From positions 1 to 40,977 of the forward strand of contig CALKIW010000014.1 in NCBI GenBank assembly GCA_937995875.1: 40,977 nucleotides of DNA. The letters are read 5' to 3'. The notes beneath the pieces were generated by a model. That model ran no database searches. It saw nothing but the letters and a program-made list of their open reading frames with translations, and was not told where the DNA came from. This DNA is from an uncultured Bacteroidales bacterium (GTDB lineage: Bacteria; Bacteroidota; Bacteroidia; Bacteroidales; Bacteroidaceae). Below are positions 33,487 through 40,886 of this stretch, piece after piece. The translations under genes were made by a program, and so were the position numbers. The stretch's first letter is position 1. Every line of letters starts with the position of its first letter.

Positions 33487-33502
33487 TGTTTCACGTGAAA
33501 CA
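33487..33502. other. parS centromere site 1
   Basis: TGTTTCACGTGAAACA is a perfect 16-bp palindrome identical to the ParB-binding parS consensus known from B. subtilis and many phyla. It lies 42-57 bp upstream of uvrC, inside its predicted leader. ParB bound here should load and spread on flanking DNA and direct origin segregation. parA/parB are not in the window. Confidence 0.88.
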
Positions 33503-33589
33503 AAGCGGCCCCTTTGTAATTAACGATGTATGAAGCATACATATAAGGGGTGATATGCTATACGTCCCCGTTCGTTTATGAATGGTCTA

Positions 33590-33621
33590 CAAATTTAACA
33601 AAAAGGTTTTTGCTTTACAAA
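33590..33621 (-). promoter_or_regulatory. Promoter of uvrC
   Basis: On the minus strand TTTG (33618-33621), 20 bp, then TAAATTTG (33590-33597) is a full consensus match. The predicted leader is about 135 nt and contains parS site 1. Confidence 0.7.
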
Positions 33622-33996
33622 GTTTAGGTCGTTATTATTTTATAAAATCAATTTATGTTTTGCAGAGAGAGGAAGTAATGTCGTGTGGGAGTGCTGTCAG
33701 CTGTATTATAAAATTGCAGAGAAGATCAGGAGATGGGAGAGAGACGAAGTGGAGAATGGATGTCGTTATTCTGGAATATCATTGAACGGCTTACGAATAG
33801 AGGATGGATTGATTGATGTGTGGATAGTTACGCGATTCATGAGGGTGGGAGAATGGTTTGCGTATGGTGTTTGTTTGTTGTAATGATATATTGATTACAG
33901 TAGGAACGGGAACAACTTCTTGGAAGACATAAACAACGTTGCTAATACGTCCATTCTTAGATACGTTTAAGCGATATGGTTATGTTGAGTATAAAA
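33622..33996. other. Non-coding part of the uvrC-apt gap
   Basis: From about 33660 to 33870 the plus strand is rich in G and A and poor in C (repeated GGAGATGGGAGAGAGACG-like stretches). Short plus-strand frames exist here, but they lack family features and run against the uvrC leader. One DnaA-box-like 9-mer TGTGGATAG (33819-33827, one mismatch to TGTGGATAA) is present. I see no gene. Confidence 0.45.
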
Positions 33997-34030
33997 CAAG
34001 CCCTGAAAGATTAATTTCTTTCAGGGCTTG
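33997..34030 (-). terminator. Terminator of apt
   Basis: CAAGCCCTGAAAG (33997-34009) and CTTTCAGGGCTTG (34018-34030) form a perfect 13-bp stem with an 8-nt loop, followed on the minus strand by TTTTATA. It lies about 40 bp after the apt stop and separates apt from uvrC. Confidence 0.88.
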
Positions 34031-34070
34031 GATAATTATAGTATGGAGCGATCGTTCGATGTTGCGTGCC

Positions 34071-34601
34071 TTAGAACTGAAGCAGACTAGTGATTTCTAT
34101 ATCATCATCAAATATGTTGCGTGCATTCGGAAACTCGCTCTGCAGCTCAATGATGAAATTACAGTAAATCTTCTTGGGATGGAACTTTTTAACGAGATCG
34201 CAGGCTGCTTTCATCGTTCCTCCTGTTGCTAAAAGGTCGTCGTGGAGTAGGATAACGTCGTTTTCATCGATAGCGTCCTTGTGAATTTCAATGGTATCTA
34301 TACCATATTCTTTAGCATAACTTTCTTGAACGGTCTCGCAAGGCAGCTTTCCTGGTTTACGACAAAGTACGATTCCTGTGTTCAAATGGTAAGCAACTGA
34401 AGAACTCATCACAAAACCGCGACTCTCGATACCCACTATTTTAGTGATGCCCTTGTCTTTGTAGAGCTCCACCAATTCGTCGCTCATAATCCTAAGGCAT
34501 TCCGGACTTTTAAACAGGGTACTGACATCCCTGAAATTTACGCCTTTTATCGGCCAGTCAGGAATGCTTCTCAGATTGTCTAATAAAATCTTGTTGTTCA
34601 T
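34071..34601 (-). CDS. apt: Adenine phosphoribosyltransferase
   Basis: The 176-residue purine-salvage enzyme makes AMP from adenine and PRPP. The PRPP-binding loop is HDDLLATGGTMKAA (the usual Val/Val-Asp-Asp form reads Leu-His-Asp-Asp). The N-terminal IPDWPIKGVNFRDVSTLF and the flexible-loop KPGKLPCETVQESYAKEYG fit Apt. GIESRGF is the adenine-side motif. It is 195 bp after mnmG, with parS site 2 in between, and it has its own terminator. No consensus promoter was seen, so read-through from mnmG is possible. Confidence 0.97.
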   Translation of the reverse strand: MNNKILLDNLRSIPDWPIKGVNFRDVSTLFKSPECLRIMSDELVELYKDKGITKIVGIESRGFVMSSSVAYHLNTGIVLCRKPGKLPCETVQESYAKEYGIDTIEIHKDAIDENDVILLHDDLLATGGTMKAACDLVKKFHPKKIYCNFIIELQSEFPNARNIFDDDIEITSLLQF

Positions 34602-34658
34602 TTTTTAGTATGTATTTATTATTAATTTCCTTATTTATCAGTGCTTTATATAAGGTTT

Positions 34659-34674
34659 TGTTTCACGTGAAACG
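34659..34674. other. parS centromere site 2
   Basis: TGTTTCACGTGAAACG matches the 16-bp parS consensus at 15 positions; the inner 14 bp are a perfect palindrome. It lies in the mnmG-apt gap, 58-73 bp upstream of apt and about 1.17 kb from the perfect site 1. Two sites so close together make chance very unlikely. Confidence 0.82.
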
Positions 34675-34796
34675 TATATGTCGTTAGTAGGGTGTGAGTC
34701 TGAAACGTTTAGAATTATTTGTTAAAGGAAAGATGCTGTTGCTTTATTTTTCTCAGCATTCTGCAACATCTGTCTTTTAAACGACCGCTTTTTTAC

Positions 34797-36671
34797 TCAT
34801 CGACCCATCATAACCAACATTACGTTGATGTCGCTTGGTGACACACCGGGTATTCTACTGGCTTGTCCAAGAGTCTCAGGGTCGATGCGTTCAAGTTTCT
34901 GACGCCCTTCCGTACTAATTTCTTTTAATTCGTTATACCTGAACTTGCCTTTGATTTTGATATTCTCCAATCGGTGCATTTTGTCTGCAAAGAGTCTCTC
35001 CCGTTCGATATATCCCTTGTATTTGATGCGTATTTCTGCACCCTCGACAATCTCCTCGCATCTGTTTTCAGGCAATTCCATCACCTCTTTGAGAGAGGGA
35101 AGAAACTCTGAAAGTAGTTTCATGCTGAGTTGAGGACGCACGATAAGATCGGATATTTTACATCCCATGCGGAGTGGGGCGGTGCCAAAGGTTTCGAGAG
35201 CACCATTGATCTCTTTGGGCTTTACGGAGGTCTCGTTGCAATATTTAATCATGTGGTTAATGGCTTCCTTCTTGGATAGCCACCAGTCCAAACGTTCGCG
35301 GGTAGCTGTCCCCAGCTCGTAGGCCTTTTCTGTGAGGCGTGCGTCGGCGTCGTCTTGACGCAGGAGAATGCGGTATTCGGCGCGAGAGGTGAACATTCTG
35401 TAGGGCTCATCTACTCCCTTTGTCGTTAAATCGTCTATGAGAACACCTATATAACTTTCGTCTCTCCTCATGACTAAGGGGTTCCCTCCCGTGCAATAGA
35501 GGGCGGCGTTGATGCCTGCAACAAGTCCTTGTCCGCCGGCTTCTTCATATCCTGTGGTGCCGTTCACCTGTCCGGCCATAAACAAACCCTTGATGATTTT
35601 GGATTCGAGAGAGTGCTTGAGCTGCGTGGGGTCAAAGTAATCGTATTCGATGGCATAACCCGGACGGTAAATCTTGGCATCTCTCAAAGCTGGAATCTGA
35701 TGAAGAGCCTTGAGTTGTGTCTCCAGCGGCATGGATGAAGAAAAGCCGTTAAGATACATTTCGTTGGTGTCTTCGCCTTCCGGCTCTATAAACAAAGGAT
35801 GCGAATCCCGATCCGGGAAGGTAACAAGTTTAGTCTCAATCGATGGGCAATAGCGTGGCCCGGTAGACTGAATCTGCCCATTGTAGAGTGGGGAGTTTGC
35901 AATGTCCGCACGTAATATATCGTGTGTCGCACTGTTGGTGTTGCACGTCCAGCATGGTAGCTGCTTTAGTGTGGGCTGCGACCAAAGATAGCTAAACTTG
36001 TGAAAATCGTTTTCTCCGGGCTGTTGTTCAGTATCTTCAAAGTGGATACTGCGCTTGTCTATTCGCAGGGGCGTACCTGTTTTCATGCGTGCAGAGCGCA
36101 CGCCCCAGCGCGTTATGGATTCCGTAAAGTGTGGAACGGCAGGCTCGGCACAGCGTCCTCCGGGGTATTGCTTGCGGCCAACGTGCATCAGTCCGTTCAG
36201 AAATGTTCCGGCGGTGACGATGATAGCCTTGGCGTATAGTTCTACTCCCCAGATGGTTTTCACTCCTATGGCTTCACCATCTTTCACTAAGAGTTCGTCG
36301 GCCTGGTCTTGCCAGATGTATAGATTGGGTGTTCTGTCGAGTACGCGTCGCCATTCCACGATGTATTTTTCGCGGTCGCATTGGGCACGGGGAGACCATA
36401 CTGCCGGTCCCTTGCCTTTGTTGAGCATTCGAAATTGGATAGCCGTGGCGTCTGTTACTTTGCCCATATATCCTCCGAGGGCATCAATTTCGCGCACGAT
36501 TTGACCTTTGGCTATTCCTCCGACAGCAGGGTTGCAGCTCATCTGTGCAATCTTGTTCATGTCCATGGTCACCAAGCACGTCCTGGCTCCCATATTTGCT
36601 GCCGCTGTGGCAGCTTCACATCCTGCGTGACCTCCTCCGATGACAATCACGTCATAACTGAAATCTTTCAC
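34797..36671 (-). CDS. mnmG: tRNA uridine 5-carboxymethylaminomethyl modification enzyme MnmG
   Basis: The 624-residue FAD enzyme, with MnmE, modifies U34 in tRNAs that read split codon boxes. The Rossmann FAD motif is VIGGGHAGCEAA (about 10-21). Other family stretches are MSCNPAVGGIAKG, GKGPAVWSPRAQCDRE, TGTFLNG, GQVNGTTGYEEAGGQGL and the C-terminal RIPGVSPSDI. Length is typical. It was formerly called gidA and is often close to the replication origin, which fits the parS sites beside it. It is divergent from frdC. Confidence 0.98.
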   Translation of the reverse strand: MKDFSYDVIVIGGGHAGCEAATAAANMGARTCLVTMDMNKIAQMSCNPAVGGIAKGQIVREIDALGGYMGKVTDATAIQFRMLNKGKGPAVWSPRAQCDREKYIVEWRRVLDRTPNLYIWQDQADELLVKDGEAIGVKTIWGVELYAKAIIVTAGTFLNGLMHVGRKQYPGGRCAEPAVPHFTESITRWGVRSARMKTGTPLRIDKRSIHFEDTEQQPGENDFHKFSYLWSQPTLKQLPCWTCNTNSATHDILRADIANSPLYNGQIQSTGPRYCPSIETKLVTFPDRDSHPLFIEPEGEDTNEMYLNGFSSSMPLETQLKALHQIPALRDAKIYRPGYAIEYDYFDPTQLKHSLESKIIKGLFMAGQVNGTTGYEEAGGQGLVAGINAALYCTGGNPLVMRRDESYIGVLIDDLTTKGVDEPYRMFTSRAEYRILLRQDDADARLTEKAYELGTATRERLDWWLSKKEAINHMIKYCNETSVKPKEINGALETFGTAPLRMGCKISDLIVRPQLSMKLLSEFLPSLKEVMELPENRCEEIVEGAEIRIKYKGYIERERLFADKMHRLENIKIKGKFRYNELKEISTEGRQKLERIDPETLGQASRIPGVSPSDINVMLVMMGR

Positions 36672-36688
36672 TAATTTTTCTTTTTCTG

Positions 36689-36696
36689 CAAAAGTA
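36689..36696 (-). promoter_or_regulatory. -7 element of the mnmG promoter
   Basis: On the minus strand this is TACTTTTG, matching TAnnTTTG, 18-25 bp before the mnmG start at 36671. No clear -33 box was found. Confidence 0.5.
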
Positions 36697-36727
36697 CATA
36701 ATTATATCTATTTTTAGTGTTTTTTAC

Positions 36728-36758
36728 TTTGATTTATCACTAAAATATAGTATTTTTG
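36728..36758 (+). promoter_or_regulatory. Promoter of the frdCAB operon
   Basis: TTTG (36728-36731), 19 bp, then TATTTTTG (36751-36758) is a full consensus match. The predicted leader before frdC is about 120 nt. Confidence 0.8.
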
Positions 36759-36887
36759 CAGTCTATTGACGGGTGGCACATACCTACAATAAAGTATTGG
36801 ATATGCGATACCGTTTCAAGGCAGGGCAATTTGTAAACAATTATTTAGATAATATCTAACAGTTAAATAATTAAAAATCAATCATTT

Positions 36888-37571
36888 ATGTGGTTATTCA
36901 ATTCTCCAATTGGTAGAAAAGTTGTGATGTCATTGACGGGCATCAGCCTTATTCTATTCCTGACTTTCCACTGTTGCATGAATGTTGTTGCTTTCTTCTC
37001 CGGAGAATGTTACAATGTGATCTGCGAATTCTTGGGAAGCAACTGGTATGCTGTTGCCGGAACATTGGCGCTTGCGGCTTTGGCGGTAATTCATATCGTC
37101 TACGCATTCATCCTGACTGCGCAGAATCGTCGTGCTCGCGGTAATGAACGCTACGAGGTAACAGCAAGTTATAAGACTGTGAGTTGGGCTTCCCAAAACA
37201 TGCTTGTCTTGGGTTTGATCATTCTCGTTGGTCTTGTACTTCACCTTTACAACTTCTGGGGACACATGATGTTTGCCGAGTTGGCAAATATTCAGGTGGC
37301 TCATGATCCTGCCGACGGTTTCGCATGGATTCTGGAAACCTTCTCAAATCCTGTTTATTCAGTACTTTATCTGGTTTGGATGGCTGCCCTTTGGTTCCAC
37401 CTTACTCATGGTTTTTGGAGTGCTTTCCAAACATTGGGTATCAACGGTAAGATATGGTTAAAGCGTTGGCAAATCATCGGCTGCGTCTATGTGACAATCC
37501 TTATGGCCGTGTTTGCTATCCTTGTGCTGGCTTTCTGGCTCGGTTTCGCACCAAGCATGTGCTGTGCATAA
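36888..37571 (+). CDS. frdC: Fumarate reductase / succinate dehydrogenase cytochrome b subunit
   Basis: The 227-residue membrane anchor has five membrane helices and likely binds two b hemes (the Wolinella-type single-subunit anchor). Candidate heme or quinone-site His residues are in TFHCCMN (segment 1), IHIVYAF (segment 2), LHLYNFWGHM (segment 3) and WFHLTHGFWSAFQ (segment 4). It passes electrons from menaquinol to the flavoprotein. It is the first gene of the three-gene frd operon, 38 bp before frdA, under a consensus promoter. Confidence 0.94.
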   Translation: MWLFNSPIGRKVVMSLTGISLILFLTFHCCMNVVAFFSGECYNVICEFLGSNWYAVAGTLALAALAVIHIVYAFILTAQNRRARGNERYEVTASYKTVSWASQNMLVLGLIILVGLVLHLYNFWGHMMFAELANIQVAHDPADGFAWILETFSNPVYSVLYLVWMAALWFHLTHGFWSAFQTLGINGKIWLKRWQIIGCVYVTILMAVFAILVLAFWLGFAPSMCCA

Positions 37572-37609
37572 TTTCTCATCAACATTCGTAAATCATAATT
37601 AAAGAGATT

Positions 37610-39592
37610 ATGGCTAAACAATTAGATTCAAGAATTCCAGAAGGCCCAGTGGCCGAGAAATGGACAAACTATAAGGCTCACCAGCGCTTGGTGAACCCAA
37701 AGAACAAGTTGAAGCTTGATGTCATCGTAGTAGGAACGGGCCTTGCGGGTGCAAGTGCTGCTGCTTCATTGGGCGAGATGGGCTTCAACGTACTCAATTT
37801 CTGTATTCAAGACTCTCCCCGCCGCGCACACTCCATTGCCGCACAGGGAGGTATCAATGCTGCCAAGAATTATCAAAACGACGGCGACTCTATCTATCGC
37901 TTGTTTTATGATACGGTAAAGGGTGGTGACTATCGTGCCCGTGAGGCAAACGTTTATCGCTTGGCAGAAGTGTCAAACAATATTATCGACCAGTGCGTGG
38001 CACAGGGTGTGCCTTTCGCCCGCGAGTATGGCGGCATGCTGGCCAACCGTTCTTTCGGTGGGGCACAGGTGAGCCGTACTTTCTATGCCAAGGGACAGAC
38101 CGGTCAGCAGCTACTTCTCGGCGCTTATTCTTCATTGATGTGCCAAGTAAACGCAGGCAAGGTGAAGCTCTATACACGCTATGAAATGGAAGACGTGGTT
38201 ATCGTGGACGGTCGTGCTTGTGGTATCATCGCCAAGAATTTGGTGACAGGTAAGCTTGAGAGATTTTCTGCAAACGCAGTCGTTCTCGGTACCGGTGGTT
38301 ACGGCAATGCTTATTTCCTTTCTACCAATGCTATGGGATGCAACTGTACGGCAGCCATTCAGGCCTATCGCAAGGGTGCCTATTTCGCCAACCCCTGCTA
38401 CGTACAGATTCACCCCACCTGTATCCCCGTTCACGGAGACAAGCAGTCCAAGCTCACCTTGATGTCTGAGTCTCTGCGCAACGACGGTCGTATATGGGTA
38501 CCCAAGAAACTCGAAGATGCCAAGAAATTGCAGGAGGGAACACTCAAGGGATGGGAGATTCCTGAGGAAGACCGCGACTATTACTTGGAGCGTCGCTATC
38601 CGGCATTCGGCAACCTCGTTCCCCGCGACGTGGCATCACGTGCTGCCAAGGAGCGCTGCGACAAGGGATATGGCGTCAATAACACCGGTTTGGCCGTATT
38701 CCTCGACTTCTCCGAGTCTATCAATCGTCTCGGACTCGATGAGATCATGCAGCGATACGGCAACCTCTTCGAAATGTATGAAGAAATCACCGACGTGTTT
38801 CCGGGCGACGTTGCCAACGAAATTAACGGCATGAAGTATTACAAGCCCATGATGATATTCCCCGCTATTCACTACACGATGGGAGGTCTCTGGGTAGATT
38901 ACGAACTTCAGACCACTATCAAGGGCCTCTTTGCTATCGGCGAGTGCAACTTCTCCGATCACGGAGCCAACCGACTCGGCGCTTCTGCTTTGATGCAGGG
39001 CTTGGCCGATGGCTATTTTGTTCTGCCTTACACTATTCAGAACTATTTGGCCGATCAGGCTGTCTGGGCGAAAGTTTCAACTGATGCTCCGGAATTTGAC
39101 GAGGCAGAAAAGGGTGTCAATGCAGAGATAGACCGCCTCATGGGCATTCAGGGCAAACGCTCTGTAGACTCCATCCACAAGGAGTTGGGCCATATCATGT
39201 GGGAACACGTGGGTATGGGCCGCACTAAGGAAGGATTGGAAGAAGGCTTGAAGATGATTGCCGACTTGCGCAAGGAGTTCAACACCAACCTCTTTATCCC
39301 CGGTAAAAAAGAAGGCCTCAACGTCGAAATCGACAAGGCTATCCATCTGCGCGACTTCCTGCTGATGGGTGAACTCGTGGCCTACGACGCCCTCTCCCGC
39401 AATGAGAGCTGTGGCGGACACTTCCGCGAGGAACACGCCACACCTGAGGGAGAAGCAGCCCGCGACGACGAAAACTACTTCTATGTAGGATGCTGGGAAT
39501 ATCAGGGCTCAGACGAGAAGGTTCCGGAACTTATCAAGGAGCCTTTGGAGTATGAGGCAATCAAGGTTCAAACACGTAATTATAAGAATTAA
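37610..39592 (+). CDS. frdA: Fumarate reductase / succinate dehydrogenase flavoprotein subunit
   Basis: The 660-residue catalytic subunit reduces fumarate to succinate (or the reverse). The FAD site is VVGTGLAGASAAASLGEMG (about 40-58). His74 in RRAHSIAAQGG is placed to hold FAD covalently. Active-site stretches are HPTCIPVHGD, HYTMGGLWVD, GECNFSDHGANRLGASALMQ and the C-terminal SRNESCGGHFREEH. In anaerobic Bacteroidales this enzyme ends the path to succinate, so the frd name is preferred over sdh. It is 5 bp from frdB. Confidence 0.97.
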   Translation: MAKQLDSRIPEGPVAEKWTNYKAHQRLVNPKNKLKLDVIVVGTGLAGASAAASLGEMGFNVLNFCIQDSPRRAHSIAAQGGINAAKNYQNDGDSIYRLFYDTVKGGDYRAREANVYRLAEVSNNIIDQCVAQGVPFAREYGGMLANRSFGGAQVSRTFYAKGQTGQQLLLGAYSSLMCQVNAGKVKLYTRYEMEDVVIVDGRACGIIAKNLVTGKLERFSANAVVLGTGGYGNAYFLSTNAMGCNCTAAIQAYRKGAYFANPCYVQIHPTCIPVHGDKQSKLTLMSESLRNDGRIWVPKKLEDAKKLQEGTLKGWEIPEEDRDYYLERRYPAFGNLVPRDVASRAAKERCDKGYGVNNTGLAVFLDFSESINRLGLDEIMQRYGNLFEMYEEITDVFPGDVANEINGMKYYKPMMIFPAIHYTMGGLWVDYELQTTIKGLFAIGECNFSDHGANRLGASALMQGLADGYFVLPYTIQNYLADQAVWAKVSTDAPEFDEAEKGVNAEIDRLMGIQGKRSVDSIHKELGHIMWEHVGMGRTKEGLEEGLKMIADLRKEFNTNLFIPGKKEGLNVEIDKAIHLRDFLLMGELVAYDALSRNESCGGHFREEHATPEGEAARDDENYFYVGCWEYQGSDEKVPELIKEPLEYEAIKVQTRNYKN

Positions 39593-39597
39593 CAACT

Positions 39598-40356
39598 ATG
39601 GCAAAGAATATTAGTTTCACATTAAAATTTTGGCGTCAGGATGGTCCTAAGGCACAGGGCCACTTTGATACGCACGAGATGAAGGATATACCTGTGGGTA
39701 CTTCATTCCTCGAAATGCTTGATATTCTCAACGAAGAACTGATCGAAGCCGGCAAAGAGCCTTTTGTTTTCGATCACGACTGCCGTGAGGGCATCTGCGG
39801 TATGTGTTCACTTTATATCAATGGTGTTCCTCATGGCAGGACTGAGCGCGGCGCAACCACGTGTCAGCTGTATATGCGTCGCTTCAACGATGGCGACGTG
39901 ATCACTGTCGAGCCATGGCGTTCGGCTGCATTCCCCATCATCAAAGACTGCATGGTAGACCGTTTAGCCTTCGACAAGATTATCGCTGCCGGCGGCTACA
40001 CCACCATTCGCACGGGACAGGCTCAGGATGCCAACGCTATCCTTATTCCTAAAGAAGATGCCGACGAGGCTATGGATAGCGCTTCTTGTATTGGTTGCGG
40101 CGCTTGTGTTGCGGCCTGCAAGAACGGATCGGCCATGTTGTTCCTTTCGGCTAAGGTGAGCCAGTTGGCATTGCTGCCACAAGGTCGTCCGGAGGCCGCT
40201 AAGCGTGCCAAGAACATGATTGCCAAGATGGAGGAACTCGGATTTGGCAACTGCACCAATACCCGCGCTTGTGAAGCCGTGTGCCCCAAGAACGAGTCGA
40301 TCTCCAATATTGCACGTCTCAACCGCGAGTATATTGCTGCGAAACTGGCAGATTAA
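39598..40356 (+). CDS. frdB: Fumarate reductase / succinate dehydrogenase iron-sulfur subunit
   Basis: The 252-residue electron-transfer subunit links the heme anchor to the flavoprotein. The [2Fe-2S] ligands are Cys62, Cys67 and Cys70 (CREGICGMC), with a fourth at Cys89. The C-terminal ferredoxin part has CIGCGACVAAC and the later TRACEAVCP, as for one [4Fe-4S] and one [3Fe-4S] centre. The ATG lies 5 bp after the frdA stop. A terminator hairpin follows 40 bp after the stop codon, closing the operon. Confidence 0.97.
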   Translation: MAKNISFTLKFWRQDGPKAQGHFDTHEMKDIPVGTSFLEMLDILNEELIEAGKEPFVFDHDCREGICGMCSLYINGVPHGRTERGATTCQLYMRRFNDGDVITVEPWRSAAFPIIKDCMVDRLAFDKIIAAGGYTTIRTGQAQDANAILIPKEDADEAMDSASCIGCGACVAACKNGSAMLFLSAKVSQLALLPQGRPEAAKRAKNMIAKMEELGFGNCTNTRACEAVCPKNESISNIARLNREYIAAKLAD

Positions 40357-40396
40357 ACAAAGTTCTTCCCCTCGTGGAAGACTTCTTTATAGCTTT

Positions 40397-40433
40397 AAAG
40401 CCCGTGAACAAAACGCTGTTCACGGGCTTTTCG
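40397..40433 (+). terminator. Terminator of the frdCAB operon
   Basis: AAAGCCCGTGAACA (40397-40410) pairs with TGTTCACGGGCTTT (40417-40430), giving a 14-bp perfect stem with a 6-nt loop that runs into T residues on the plus strand. Confidence 0.9.
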
Positions 40434-40587
40434 TTAGCGATAAGATTTCTTTGCTTATGCGCCGTGTATGCTATGCAATCGATACTAACTATGCAATACG
40501 CCTTTCGAAGGCTTCACGGGGCAGGAATACGCCTTTTAGAGGGCGTACCCATCTGCTGGAGCCGCACGCTGAGCAATCATAAAAACA

Positions 40588-40620
40588 AAAGAGGGAAATT
40601 CAACATGGAATTTCCCTCTT
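40588..40620 (-). terminator. Terminator of a short minus-strand transcript
   Basis: AGAGGGAAATTC pairs with GAATTTCCCTCT around a 6-nt loop. On the minus strand the stem is followed by TTTTGTTTTT, a good T run; on the plus strand the T run is poor. It therefore ends transcripts coming from the right. A second dyad CGTGACC/GGTCACG (40631-40656) lies before it. Confidence 0.75.
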
Positions 40621-40697
40621 GTTCTGACAACGTGACCATTTTGATTTTCGGTCACGCTTGGTAATATTTTAATCAGTCAAATCAAAAAATCAATCGA

Positions 40698-40811
40698 TCA
40701 CTGATACCAAACCTCTCCACCCATATTTTGAATTGGAGGGTTGTCCGGATGCTTCGCTTCGAACGTTTGTTCTACGAAGATTCCCTCAAAGTTGTTCGAC
40801 CTTGTTGTCAT
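40698..40811 (-). CDS. Possible 37-residue small protein
   Basis: The frame starts ATG at 40811 and ends TGA at 40698. The peptide begins MTTRSNNFEGIFVEQ, continues with an acidic/Pro-rich middle (EAKHPDNPP) and ends MGGEVWYQ. It lies in a minus-strand unit with a consensus promoter and a terminator. No ribosome-binding sequence is evident. If one A were missing from the AAAA run at 40822-40825, the upstream ATG at 40839 would join this frame and give 46 residues. I do not recognise the peptide. Confidence 0.35.
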   Translation of the reverse strand: MTTRSNNFEGIFVEQTFEAKHPDNPPIQNMGGEVWYQ

Positions 40812-40839
40812 AAGGGTGAATTTTAAATGGTTGTTTCAT
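40786..40839 (-). CDS. Possible 17-residue leader peptide
   Basis: ATG at 40839 lies only about 11 nt after the predicted transcription start. It encodes MKQPFKIHPYDNKVEQL and stops at 40786, overlapping the start of the 37-residue frame in another frame. It could be a leader peptide, the first part of a frameshifted small gene, or chance. Confidence 0.22.
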   Translation of the reverse strand: MKQPFKIHPYDNKVEQL

Positions 40840-40855
40840 GTTAATTGTCACTCTG

Positions 40856-40886
40856 CAAATATACAAAAAAATAGAATATCGTGCAA
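40856..40886 (-). promoter_or_regulatory. Promoter of the short minus-strand unit
   Basis: On the minus strand GTTG (TTG at 40884-40886), exactly 20 bp, then TATATTTG (40856-40863) fits the Bacteroidota consensus closely. It faces left, away from any large gene in the window. Confidence 0.72.

Larger units (their letters stand above)
40590..40850 (-). ncRNA. Predicted short transcription unit (small mRNA or sRNA)
   Basis: A consensus promoter at 40856-40886 and a terminator at 40588-40620 define a transcript of about 250 nt on the minus strand. It may be a small RNA or carry the small frames listed here. The plus strand of 40434-40977 holds nothing else I can support. Confidence 0.45.

Noticed and set aside
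33819..33827. Replication origin at this point
   Set aside because: Only one imperfect DnaA-box-like 9-mer is present and no dnaA or AT-rich unwinding region is seen; parS supports nearness to the origin but not its exact place.
33582..33883. Two short plus-strand frames in the uvrC-apt gap
   Set aside because: They cross the uvrC promoter, have biased composition and no recognisable sequence.
40281..40664. 127-codon plus-strand frame after frdB
   Set aside because: It overlaps frdB, runs through two terminator hairpins and has no family features.
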